Assembly: GCA_002286855.1 (NCBI GenBank)
Contig: NRSV01000025.1
Span: 124,001 to 188,000, forward strand
DNA: 64,000 nt
From: Bipolaris cookei
Lineage: Eukaryota > Ascomycota > Dothideomycetes > Pleosporales > Pleosporaceae
Direction: 5' to 3'
The position numbers and the translations under genes were made by a program. The notes beneath the pieces are model-generated. The model had not been told where the DNA came from and searched no databases. It saw nothing but the letters and a program-made list of their open reading frames with translations. The first letter of the stretch is position 1, and every line of letters starts with the position of its first letter. Below are positions 54,452-64,000 of this stretch, piece after piece.

Positions 54452-56297
54452 ACGTGAATGTATAGCGAGATTGCCACTCTGCCAAGACCCCATCAACTTC
54501 TACCATAACACCACTATTAGACGTGATGCCTCCACACAACAACGTGGAAACTCCTTCAAAAGAGCCTCAAGTTTAGCTTGCACTTCAGGCTATCTAAAGA
54601 GACGCGACGCTATCACTTAGAAAGGCTGCTGAGCTCTACAATATTTCCCACCAAATTCTTAGTAATCGGCGTACTGGAATACCTTCTAGACAAGATTCTT
54701 CACCCAACTCAATGCAGCTTCTTGTGACAGAAGAGGACATGATTTTCAAATATATCCTGAACCTTGGCGCGTTAGGATTTCCTCTCCACATTCCTGCTGT
54801 TAATGATCTAGCTGATTTTTTGCTGGCTGCCCGCCACCGCGACCCTGTTGGCCCAAACTGGCCTAGAGCATTCATAAAGCGTTGCCCAGAGCTTAAAATA
54901 AAGTTCAATCGAAAGTGCGACTATAGAAGAGCCTTCTGTGAGGATTCTGAGCTTGTGCAGGACTGGTTCCGCCTAGTACAGAATACCAAAGCCAAGCACG
55001 GGATCCAGGACGACGACATGTACAATTTTGACGAGACTGGCTTCATGATGGGCATGCACAATGCGTCAGCAGTATTTGAAGCCTCTGACCGTCGATCAAA
55101 GCCAAAATCTCTGCAGCAGGGCAACCGGGAGTAGGTTACCAGTATGGTTTGTGTCAGCGCAGCTGGCTGGGTGATCCCACCTTTGATCATCTTTCAAGGC
55201 AAACACCACCTCTCTGCCTGGTACAAGGAGGAGAGCCTGCCTCGGGATTGAGTTATTACAGTCTCTGAGAATGGCTGGACAGCGAATGAGCTTGGTATGA
55301 GGTGGCTAGAGCACTTTGACAAGCATTCAAAAGAACGCACTATTGGAGCCCATCGTCTGCTGATTCTTGATGGTCATGAGAGCTACAACTCAGTCGAGTT
55401 CCAGTAATACTGCACAGAGGCAAAGATCATTACACTATGCATGCCTCCAAACTCTTCCCATCTACTACAGCCACTTGATGTGGGTTACTTTTCGCCTTTG
55501 AAGAGGGCGTATGGGCGCCAAGCCGAGGAAATGATGTGCAATGGGATCAACCACATGACAAAGATAAAGTTCTTACCAGCCTTTCAGCAGGCCTATGGCA
55601 AGACTGTTACAAAAGACAATATCTCAGGGGGGTTTCAAGGCGCCGGCTTAGTCCCACACGACCCAGAGGTGGTGATATTGAAGCTCGACGTCAAGCTACG
55701 GACGCCAACACCACTTGCTGCAGAAGATCTGCCCTGGCTGTCGCAACCCCCAAGAAATACCCTAAAATTAGGGTTGTAATTGACGCTGGTGAGACAGAGG
55801 ATACAAAAGCATATAGACAGTTCGCCAACAAGTACGTTGGTTGCTCTTGAAAAGCTGGCAAAAGGCGCTGCGATTATTGCGCACAAGTTGGTGTTGTCGC
55901 AAAAACGCAACGCTGAGCTTGAAGCAGTTAATGCAGCCGCCACGCGACGAAAATCACATAAAATAAAGCTGCTATAGAGAGAAAGAGCTCTAATAGTAGA
56001 GGAGGGAGAGCGATTGGCAACTCTAAGAGAGTTTGGGGCGTGTAGTGACGGGAAGAAGGTGAAGAAGAGAGCGCGCGTTGAGGCAGGTGAACCATCAAAG
56101 GCGCTGTGGACGCTGTGGTGTGACTGGGCACAGCTTGCGCACATGCAAGCAAGATGTAGAAAATAATTCTGAGTAGAATAGTCTATTACAGTCTAAATTT
56201 ACCTGTTGTTGCGTTGTAGTACTCATGTAATGGTCGTGAAGTTGATGGGGTCTTGGCAGAGTGGCAATCTCGCTATACAGATACGTTACACTCACGT
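54452..56297 (+). mobile_element. Fot1-like DNA transposon, point-mutated
   Basis: An 1,846-bp element flanked by TA (54450-54451 and 56298-56299). The inverted repeats share GTATAGCGAGATTGCC and CTGCCAAGACCCCATCAACTT; the right end has an extra segment of about 15 bp near its tip that the left end lacks. The transposase lies on the plus strand. It is related to, but clearly distinct from, the element at 44-46 kb (shared inner motif GCCAAGACCCCA). Confidence 0.9.
54526..56160 (+). pseudogene. Fot1-like transposase with many nonsense codons in one frame
   Basis: One reading frame from ATG 54526 to about 56095 encodes a complete transposase in register, interrupted by seven stops: 54574, 54595, 55132, 55249, 55405, 55777 and 55975. 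Aligned by eye with the copy at 44-46 kb, at least five replace Trp or Gln codons, which is what G:C to A:T change yields. The catalytic blocks YNFDETGFM, ILDGHESY and LLQPLDVGYF are intact. Near 56097 the frame shifts by one base before a complete zinc knuckle (CGRCGVTGHSLRTC, next frame). Repeat-induced point mutation is a reasonable cause. Confidence 0.88.
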
Positions 56298-56436
56298 TAT
56301 AGTTTCTGGCATAAAATACCATGCGGGATATTCACAAGAGTTGGAAACACATTACATTACTTCTATGCAACAAATGATCTTCTATATGAGATTGAAACAA
56401 AAAAGCTTTGGAAATGGCAGAGTAGTAAGCCACTTC

Positions 56437-58158
56437 TTACCTCAGTCTGTCCCTACTCCGTCCTTCGTCTCGCCTCGTGACAAGAAACCACAGACTGCTG
56501 ATCCAGCAAAGTACCACTCCCAACCAGGTTTGGGCAGGGGCCTTGAAGAGGGAAATGGCCACAAGCTGGAAGGCGCTCCTGGGGACGGCTACAAAGGTCG
56601 CTGTCAGCGGGGATGTCGCCTTGACTAGCAGTAGTGTACTTGAAAAAACAGCCCACGAGCCCATGCCGCCAAACAGCATCATGGCCCAGAAAAACGGAAC
56701 ATCGAGGAACGGAATATTGTGCCATATGTGTGGAACCTCGCCAGAAAGAATGACAATGGGTGTAAGGATCATAAGAGAGACAATAGAAGTGTAGTGCAGT
56801 GTGCGATAAAACGCACGTGTTTCTTCGCGGTTACCCGACTCTTCTGAGCCGGTAGGGTATCCTGTAAGTACATCGCCCGAAGGCACAAGATTTGCAACCA
56901 TGGTACGGTACGTGCGGAGAAGGAGGATGGGGTAGAGGGCGACGAAGCCAGAAGAGAAGACGCCAGCGACGACCGACTCCCAAGTCACGCGGACATCGGG
57001 GCGGTAAGAGGCGAAAAAGAGGTTGAGGGTCGCAATGAGGGCGGAAGAGAGGGCACTGCCGGTGATGTTTTCTTTCTGCAGAACACAAGCGAAAATAATT
57101 GCGAGCGGGGTTATGCCGATGCGAGCAAGCTGGTAGGTCGGAAGTGGTGCATATCTGACGACTGTTAGTGGTCGAGATCAAGATGGGCAGACAAGGGCAC
57201 GTACGCAAACGAGTAGTTACTGAGAAGCACCCTGGCCACAAAGACTACCGCGAGGGGCAGCACCTGCTTGGCGATGTGTAGATCAAACTCAAACAGCCCG
57301 CCACCTGCAATGCCTCCGGAGCCATTCGAGAGCCAGCGAGCAAAGGCGGAGATGCCGGGTTTTCTGCCCCCTCGATATGCTCCTCCTTGTGGGGCGGCCG
57401 GCTGTGATGGCGGTACAGCAGCACCAAAGCCAATGAAGCGCAGGGGGTTGCTGGAGAAGCGCAATAGGCTCGAGACGAGGATGAGGAGGAAATGGGTGAT
57501 GACGAGTTGTGCGTAGGATTGGGTGAGGGGAAAGGGGAATCTGCCTTGATTAGCATGTGCCGCAAACAACAATCCGTATGAATCCTTACTTGTAAACGCC
57601 CGTGAGCATAATAAAGCGATTCATGAGCAGCAGGCCAAAGCTGCATCCGCCGACCCAAAAGACCAGCAGTCCAACCCAGATCTGCCAGCCCTTCCACGTG
57701 CCAAAAAAGAAGGCCCCCGGGCCGCCCTGCTGCCAGAAGCCACGAAAAGCATGGCCTCCTCTCCCGACATCGCTGCTGACTAACGGCCGAATGCTGCTCG
57801 CGGGCTCGAAGTCATCGTCTTCCTCATCTTCGCTCTGTGCAGCGCTGCGATTGCGCGGATATGGGCTGTTGCTGCGGCTGCCTACGTCTATGAGGGGCAC
57901 GGGCAGCTGCAGCTCCGACTGTGAGTTATGCGCAGAGTGACTTCGCTTCGAGGACTCCATTTGGGCGTAAAACTCGACGTCGGAGTGGTCGGTGTCGTCT
58001 ATGGAGCTGACGCTGTTGTAGCGTTGGTGTGCGTTGTTGTCCTTTCTCTTTTTGTCCCTGGGGAGCTGGACGGGGCCGCGCGAAAGATTGCTGAGGAAAT
58101 CGAGCGGCTTGCGGAATGTATTCTGGGTAGCCCTGGTGAATGCACGCGACGAGTTCAT
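56437..58158 (-). CDS. Triose-phosphate-translocator-like / DMT-family transporter
   Basis: Membrane transporter of the nucleotide-sugar/triose-phosphate translocator superfamily. Three exons, 58158-57590, 57540-57205 and 57154-56437, give 540 aa. Frame continuity fixes the acceptors: YK|FPFPLTQSYAQL and FA|YAPLPTYQLARIG. The N-terminal 150 residues are hydrophilic and Ser-rich with acidic runs. The membrane part then follows, with about ten hydrophobic segments beginning IWVGLLVFWVGGCSFGLLLM and including VLPLAVVFVARVLLSNYSF and SPLTATFVAVPRSAFQLVAI. The start at 58158 (MNSSRAF) is the first ATG in this frame; an upstream exon joined near 58210 is possible. The TPT-type motif NYSFAYAPL...TYQL suggests a sugar-phosphate or nucleotide-sugar substrate, not identified. 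Confidence 0.8.
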
Positions 58159-61100
58159 CGCGACGGCTTCATTGCGAGGATCAAAGGAGGCAACTGCATG
58201 CTGACGACGTCTGTAAGTTTGCAAAAGTTGAGCACAGGCAGGGACGAGGCCGGCGCTGTCAATCTGGACCCTGGCCTAGCCTAGGGGCATGGTGGGTCCA
58301 CATCGACTGCAGTAAGTACTCCAACGTCTCTCACATCAGCATCTTCATTAGCATCGACATTGACCTTGATATGAACATCAACACCATGTTCCTACAGTAC
58401 AATACCGTCCACTCAAGACGATATGGCTGTCAGCTCAATCAAAGAATTGGCTGCGTTGAGAGATTGTTCCGCTGACCCATGGAGAGGACTCAAAGGTTGT
58501 CTCGAACGCTGCAAGGGAGCATTCGAGTACCTTCATAATAAAAAAAACTCCCTTTCATACGACATACGAGGAGCGAGAGGCCGAGGGGAAGGAGGTTTTT
58601 GCTTCCCATGAATGACTGGTACTCCCCAAACTGGCCTCCGACGTTGCGCTCTGTGGACCACGACTTGAGACGACGGGCAGCAGCCATCAGCTTGGGAGGC
58701 AGCGCAATATCGGCACTCATGGCGCAATCGATGCTACTGTTCACTCATCCCATGGCTTTGACTGTGCATCGTTTATAGATATCATCAGACTCATATGTAA
58801 TGCCCAGAAATCAGGATCGATTGCGACATCCAAGACAATAGATACACGACGAATGCGGAAGGTAGGCAAATGCCGCCAATGTTGTAAGCGCATTGTTCTT
58901 CCCTTTCTGAGGTTGGCTTATGCCAACACTGATGTCACTGTACGCGCTCAAGCGCTCAAGCAAACCACTTGTAGCATTCCTTTTGTTCAGCACCAAAGGA
59001 TGCAGAACCCCAAAGCAGGACAGGAAGGAAATGCAAAGTTGATCCGCAGCAAGGAACAGGCGCACCTAGCCGTATTTTGTGGGAGAGTGGGGGTGGGGCT
59101 GACAAGACGATAACGGGCCTATTTTTGTATTAAGGAAAGCCATCAGTTCTCTCAAGGTTTATTGCCTTCGTATGCGAGTCTTGGAGCTACGAAGTAGGGT
59201 TGCATTCTTCCGTTTGTCTGTAGTCGCCCGAACTCATTACCCGTTGAAGTCAAATGACCGTCTATTGAATTTGTTAGCAGACTGACATGGTTATGCGGCT
59301 TCCTCGTCCATGATTGTCAGTGCATGGGACGGGCCGCCTGCTGCGAGGCTGCTTATGTTACAGTACGTACCTTGGACTAATTTCTCACGTTGATGCTACT
59401 TACAGCTACCAGCCCATGACTCGCAGCAAACAAGAGTAGGTTCCTGAACGAGCCCTGGACTCCTACCCCGCAGTCCATGTCCAAACACTTTGCCATGCTT
59501 GCTGAAAGTCGTAGTATTGAAAACATCATGGTTCTTGCGTGCTAGGGCTCTGAATCTGCTCGAGGATGTCCTTGAGCTACGCTATCTTGTGCACAAGCAT
59601 ATTAGGAAGGTGGCCCAAAGAGTCGGGCGTGGCGTTAGAAAAAGCATTTATTGAATGCTTGGGTCGAATCAAGCTGCGTGAGTGCTCGTATCAGTCACTA
59701 CGCCAGTACCAGTACCTGCATTCTGTTCTGTACAGTTAGATACTCCCGTTCTTTAGGAAAGTAGGTCGAGCAGGGAGGCTTGGAGCGGATCCGCGCCCAC
59801 CCCAGGTTATGCAGCTGACTATACTATGCAGCAACACAACGGCGAAGCTGAACCGACATAAGCGCTGAATGCGATTACATGCTTGGCATTGGCGGACGTT
59901 GGACAGCCAGGGAAGGTCCTTTGACCCAAAAGTGTGGATCGCCGCAGGGTCTTAGATATGAGTCGATCACGGGAGATCCTACGCCGGACACTAAAACATG
60001 AGTGCCAGTGACTAGCACAACAGTGTACCGCTCACAAGCCCCTTGTCCGGTGTTTGCTGACCGCACATTGAAATTCCAAAATTTTGGAATCGTCTATCAC
60101 AAAGCACAGGGGGGCAGGGCAAATCTTCTTCTTCCACATGGATCCGTCACAAGGCTGTTGTACGCGGTAGAACAGCGGTATCAGTCTGCTTGCCTCTGCA
60201 GTGCGTATGATGCGGGGTGCTTAGCCACAGACACCAGTTCGATGCGCAACTCCGGTTTGAACATGGGTAGCTTATTGACAAGCCGGTTGACTACCGTATA
60301 GGCGACGTTACTTGCATGGCGCCAACTGACTTGAGTTGCAACCTACTGCAGTTGTGTGCTCCATCGACATGCATACTGCTATGTGTTAAGAGGACTTGAA
60401 TCAGGAAAATCGCCGTTGTGTGAATAGTCAAAGATATGACTATACACGCCCTGGTCGTGGGACGGAGATCAGAAAATAGAAGTGTTGGCGTGTCAAGTTG
60501 ACGTCGGATGGTAGTGCAGCGACGGGTCCAAATGCCGAAAAATTACCCTAGCCGGACACAGAACACGTGCGCACCGTACCTTCCAAGGGCTCGGCGCCGA
60601 CAATGTCCCGCATCTTGCCGCCATGGCCATCTCTCCTACACCTACTTACCTCCCCATCTCTACACCCTTTGCCCTATTCCGCCTTACCAGTGACATATAC
60701 AGGATACAGGTCTCCCTGGTCACCAGAGTATTTTACACAAGAGGCAGGAGGAGTTTGGTAAAAGTGAACAGTCCCCGGGCGCGTTGTGATCGACGCCACG
60801 AACTGACACCATCTCGCCCAAAACTCGCGCATGCCTGGGCAATGGAGGAGGCTTGAAGCACCATGACTCTAACCCACTCTTCTCAACTGCTTCTTCCAGT
60901 TCCACGATGTAAGTTCCCTTCAAGCTGCACCCTGCGATGCAACACAATGGACCCAGTCTGCACACCAGGCGCGTGTGCGGAATGCCAAATCTGCGCGCCA
61001 TCTTGATCATCACCTTTTACCTTGATACAGCCACTGCCTGCCGTATCTTGCTTCGTTGGTGGCACTCGCCCTCAATCCGCTGCCGCCTTATCTGCCATGT

Positions 61101-62404
61101 CACTAAGGGCTGGGTTGGGTATATCGGCATGCATCGTGCTAGTTCCCAAAGAAGGAGGTGGTTTCTGCACTTGTGTGCTTTTAAGCTTAATGCTAAGCGG
61201 ATCTTGGATGGTCAGCGGACAAAGACGATATGGCTGCACACGATACCAATCGAATCTCGCACCATAACAAGTGGCCCAGAAATTCGAAGAGAGTGTGCCA
61301 TCATCCTCAACATCCTGCCAGACGCTTCTATCATTCGTTCGCTGCCTATCATTGGAGCGGTCATGTGAAAGTCTTTACCCCTGTGGGTAGGGCTCCACCG
61401 GTTATGTGCTCACACATGATGCTTCTCTGGGCGTCAAGCTGTTCTATAGCCCTATTGCTCTTGGAATTGTTGCTAGGTGTCACGTTATTTCAAATCATAG
61501 GCTTTTTTTTCGTCGAGCACTGTCTAGATACCATCACATAGGCAGTCGAATGTCTATCCTAGTGTCAGCACAGTGACTGATTGCCCCGTACCTTTTGGTC
61601 TTGTTTTAAGGACGAAAGAGACACAGATATAAACGGCATTTCCCATCACGACATGTGCACCTCTGCCAGACAACCTTACCAAGTTTTGTGGATCCCGAGC
61701 TAGCAGGCAGAGTTGCAGTTCACTACTTCGAGTATCCCTGGTGACAATCCCGCACGGAGTATGTTCATTTGACAGCCTTCTTGCCGCTAGGCCACTGCTC
61801 GTCGCTTCGCTCCGTTATCTGGATTTCAGCAAGTGTTGTTGCGGGTGTAGATCGATTCATCACACATCCAATCGTAACATCCCACGGGCCTTCTACGTTA
61901 AGTCTCTATGCCGACTTATTCACATCCCTAAACAAGTAAGCAATATTAATATAATATGCATCATGCCAAGAACCGACATCTGACCTTCTACTAGTAGCTT
62001 TTCCTCCTTCTCCTAGACGCCCCGCTCACCCAGCCACTGGTACTGCAGGTGCTTGGAAAGGAGTAGTGCCGGAATCACATGCTGTATCACCTCCCAAACT
62101 AGGCATCAAAGGTCTACATACGCCATTCTGTGCCGCTTTGGCGACTGGCAACTATACTCGCCATGGTGTAGGTACGTCGGCTTTGTACGCGGTTGTCACG
62201 TTGGTGATTGCTAGTCCTGATTGGAAGGTGAATTTGCCTCCTATCATACCATGCCAACTAGAGGCTACCGAGTACATTTATATATAAGAGGGACAGAATG
62301 CCTTGTTGAAACATCAGGCAACGAGCACAGCAGCATCCAGCCCATCAACAGCAGCACTCATCAACCTTCGCTCTATCGACATCGTTCTTCGACCATCCTT
62401 CAAC
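58159..62404. other. 4.2-kb stretch without recognisable genes
   Basis: Short frames exist on both strands (up to 143 aa at 60937-61368), but none shows family motifs, signal peptides with conserved domains, or convincing exon joins. No inverted-repeat element ends or long tandem arrays were noticed. The last 150 bp hold the promoter of the subtilase. Confidence 0.5.
62281..62287 (+). promoter_or_regulatory. TATA box of the subtilase gene
   Basis: TATATAA lies about 118 bp upstream of the ATG at 62405, at the right distance for a core promoter with a short 5' UTR. A strong TATA box suits an inducible secreted-enzyme gene. Confidence 0.55.
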
Positions 62405-63806
62405 ATGAAGCTCTCACTTCTCCTCGCTCTTCTGCCAGTGGCTCTTGCCCTTCCTGCGCCAGTCATCGTTCCCCGTGCTGGCACTCCCATCCCAGGAAGG
62501 TACATTGTCAAGCTCAAGAACCAGAACCTTGAGAATCTCATCAACACTACTCTGAAGCTTCTCAAGAAGGACCCCAATCATGTCTACAAGTTCGGTGGTT
62601 TCGGTGGATTCTCCGCTGACATAACTGATGACATTGTTGAGTTGCTCCGCAACCTCCCCGGTGTAAGCAATTAATTTTTCAACATTATCAGTCGAAGCGT
62701 TAACAAAGCACACACAGGTCGACTACATCGAGCAGGATGCCGTTGTCCAAGCCAACCTTGGTGTCGAGGTTGAGCTCGAGAAAAAGGCTTACACCACTCA
62801 GTCCTCTGCTCCTTGGGGTCTCGCCCGTATCTCCAGCCAGAGTCGTGGCACCACCTCGTACACTTACGACACCAGCAGTGGTGAAGGCACCTGCTCTTAC
62901 ATCATCGATACCGGTATTCAGGTCGACCACCCAGAGTTCGAGGGCCGTGCCACTTGGCTCGCCAACTTCGCTGACACCTCAAACACTGACGGCAACGGTA
63001 ATATATACTCATACTCGAAAAATGACAAGTAGACTAAAACACTCTAGGCCACGGCACCCACTGCGCCGGTACCGTCGGTTCCAAGACCTATGGAGTAGCC
63101 AAGAAAACTAAGCTGTACGCTGTCAAGGTCCTCGATGCTAGCGGCTCGGTATGTAAAGACATTTTCTCTTGTTAAGACATGCTGCTAACTGTATCAAGGG
63201 CACCAACTCCGGTGTTATTGCCGGTATCAACTTCGTTGCCACCGATGCCACTACCCGTAGCTGCCCCAACGGTGCCGTTGCCAACATGTCTCTTGGTGGC
63301 AGCCGCTCCACCGCCGTCAACTCTGCTGCTGCCAATGCTGTTACTGCCGGTGTCTTCTTTGCTGTTGCTGCTGGTAACTCTGCCGCAAATGCTGCCAACT
63401 ACTCTCCCGCATCCGAACCCACTGTCTACACCGTCGGTGCCACTGACAGCTCTGACCGCCTGGCTACCTTCTCCAACTTCGGCGCATCCGTCGACATCCT
63501 TGCCCCCGGTGTCTCTATCCTCTCCACCTGGATTGGCGGCCGCACTGTAAGTTACATCCAAGAAAGATCTTCATCACTTTGTTTTTCATACGGCTAACAA
63601 TACAACAGAACACCATCTCCGGTACCTCCATGGCTTCCCCCCACGTTGCTGGTCTCGGTGCCTACATCTTGGCCCTTGAGGGCAAGAAGACTCCTGCTGC
63701 TCTCTCTTCCCGCCTCACTGCTCTCTCCCTCAAGAGCAAGATCACCGGTCTTCCCTCCGGCACCGTCAACAACCTTGCCTTCAACGGCAACCCCAGCGCT
63801 GTCTAG
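62405..63806 (+). CDS. Secreted subtilisin-like serine protease (proteinase K/oryzin type, S8A)
   Basis: Extracellular alkaline endoprotease. Five exons, 62405-62662, 62718-62997, 63048-63148, 63199-63546 and 63609-63806, give 394 aa. Signal peptide MKLSLLLALLPVALALPAP. The inhibitor-I9 propeptide covers about 30-105 (GRYIVKLK, then VDYIEQDAVVQ). Mature enzyme starts near residue 110 (AYTTQSSAPWGLARIS). The catalytic triad is Asp near 150 (SYIIDTGIQ), His near 181 (GHGTHCAGT, its first Gly split by intron 2) and Ser near 336 (GTSMASPH, exon 5). All introns are GT-AG, 45-63 nt. Cys in SYII..., THCAG and RSCPNG parts suit the proteinase K pattern. Likely used for protein nutrition or host colonisation. 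Confidence 0.95.
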
Positions 63807-63845
63807 GCAGATTCTAAGCAGGTTCTAAGCAGGTTCTAAGCAGGT
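63807..63845 (+). repeat. Short 11-bp tandem repeat after the subtilase stop
   Basis: The unit GCAGGTTCTAA occurs about three times in a row directly after the stop codon, the first copy with one mismatch (GCAGATTCTAA), followed by a partial fourth. It lies in the 3' UTR. Confidence 0.6.
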
Positions 63846-64000
63846 TGAGATGATGAGATCCCCTCTCTCTCCCTCTCTCCTTTGTGCTTTCTTTCCATTA
63901 CAACTGTATATATGATGATTGAGTTTTGCATAGGCTTTGAGCTATTGCACCGATGGTTTTGGAAGAGATGGCATGAGTGAGATCGAATGAATAATATTGA

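Noticed and set aside
60937..61368. 143-aa plus-strand ORF
   Set aside because: No motif, no neighbour in frame and no conserved-looking blocks.
1..64000. tRNA, rRNA or CRISPR
   Set aside because: I looked for B-box-like motifs and regularly spaced repeats and found no supported candidate. CRISPR is not expected in a fungus.

Overview
This window reads as nuclear DNA of a filamentous ascomycete, most likely a dothideomycete of the order Pleosporales. That placement is an inference from gene content, intron style and recalled similarity. The introns are about 45-60 nt long, with GT-AG ends and CTAAC/CTGAC-like branch points. The gene set is fungal: a PDR pump, REI1, RIF1, RIC8, KAR5, MER3, HET- and NACHT-type allorecognition genes, and a secreted subtilisin and lipase. 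The transposons are Fot1-like.

Layout. 1-3.9 kb: 5' part of a PDR-type ABC pump, running off the left edge. 4.8-6.8 kb: HET-domain gene broken by one stop codon. 7.9-15.1 kb: a five-exon nucleotide-sugar transporter and an eight-exon meiotic helicase (HFM1/MER3). 15.4-26 kb: accessory island with a Cys-rich orphan, a decayed Fot1-like element, a solo LTR with target-site duplication, an orphan protein, and a decayed NACHT gene followed in the same frame by a decayed membrane-protein gene. 26.4-43.9 kb: housekeeping block of HECT ubiquitin ligase <-> REI1, RIF1 <-> RIC8 and KAR5 <-> mitochondrial L6, arranged as divergent pairs sharing about 0.5 kb promoters. 44.3-46.1 kb: nearly intact Fot1-like element. 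46.6-53.7 kb: methyltransferase, frameshifted small ORF, SNF2 ATPase and secreted class 3 lipase. 54.5-56.3 kb: third Fot1-like element, dead through point nonsense changes. 56.4-58.2 kb: triose-phosphate-translocator-like transporter. 58.2-62.4 kb: 4.2 kb with no recognisable gene. 62.4-63.8 kb: secreted proteinase-K-like subtilase.

The conserved genes do not form one pathway. Several serve chromosome or nuclear biology (MER3, RIF1, KAR5, SNF2), others signalling (RIC8), translation (REI1, mitochondrial L6) and secretion (lipase, protease). The accessory part is marked by decayed allorecognition genes and by three different Fot1-like families caught at different stages of inactivation. Exon structures were worked out by hand from splice signals and frame continuity, without transcripts or database searches.
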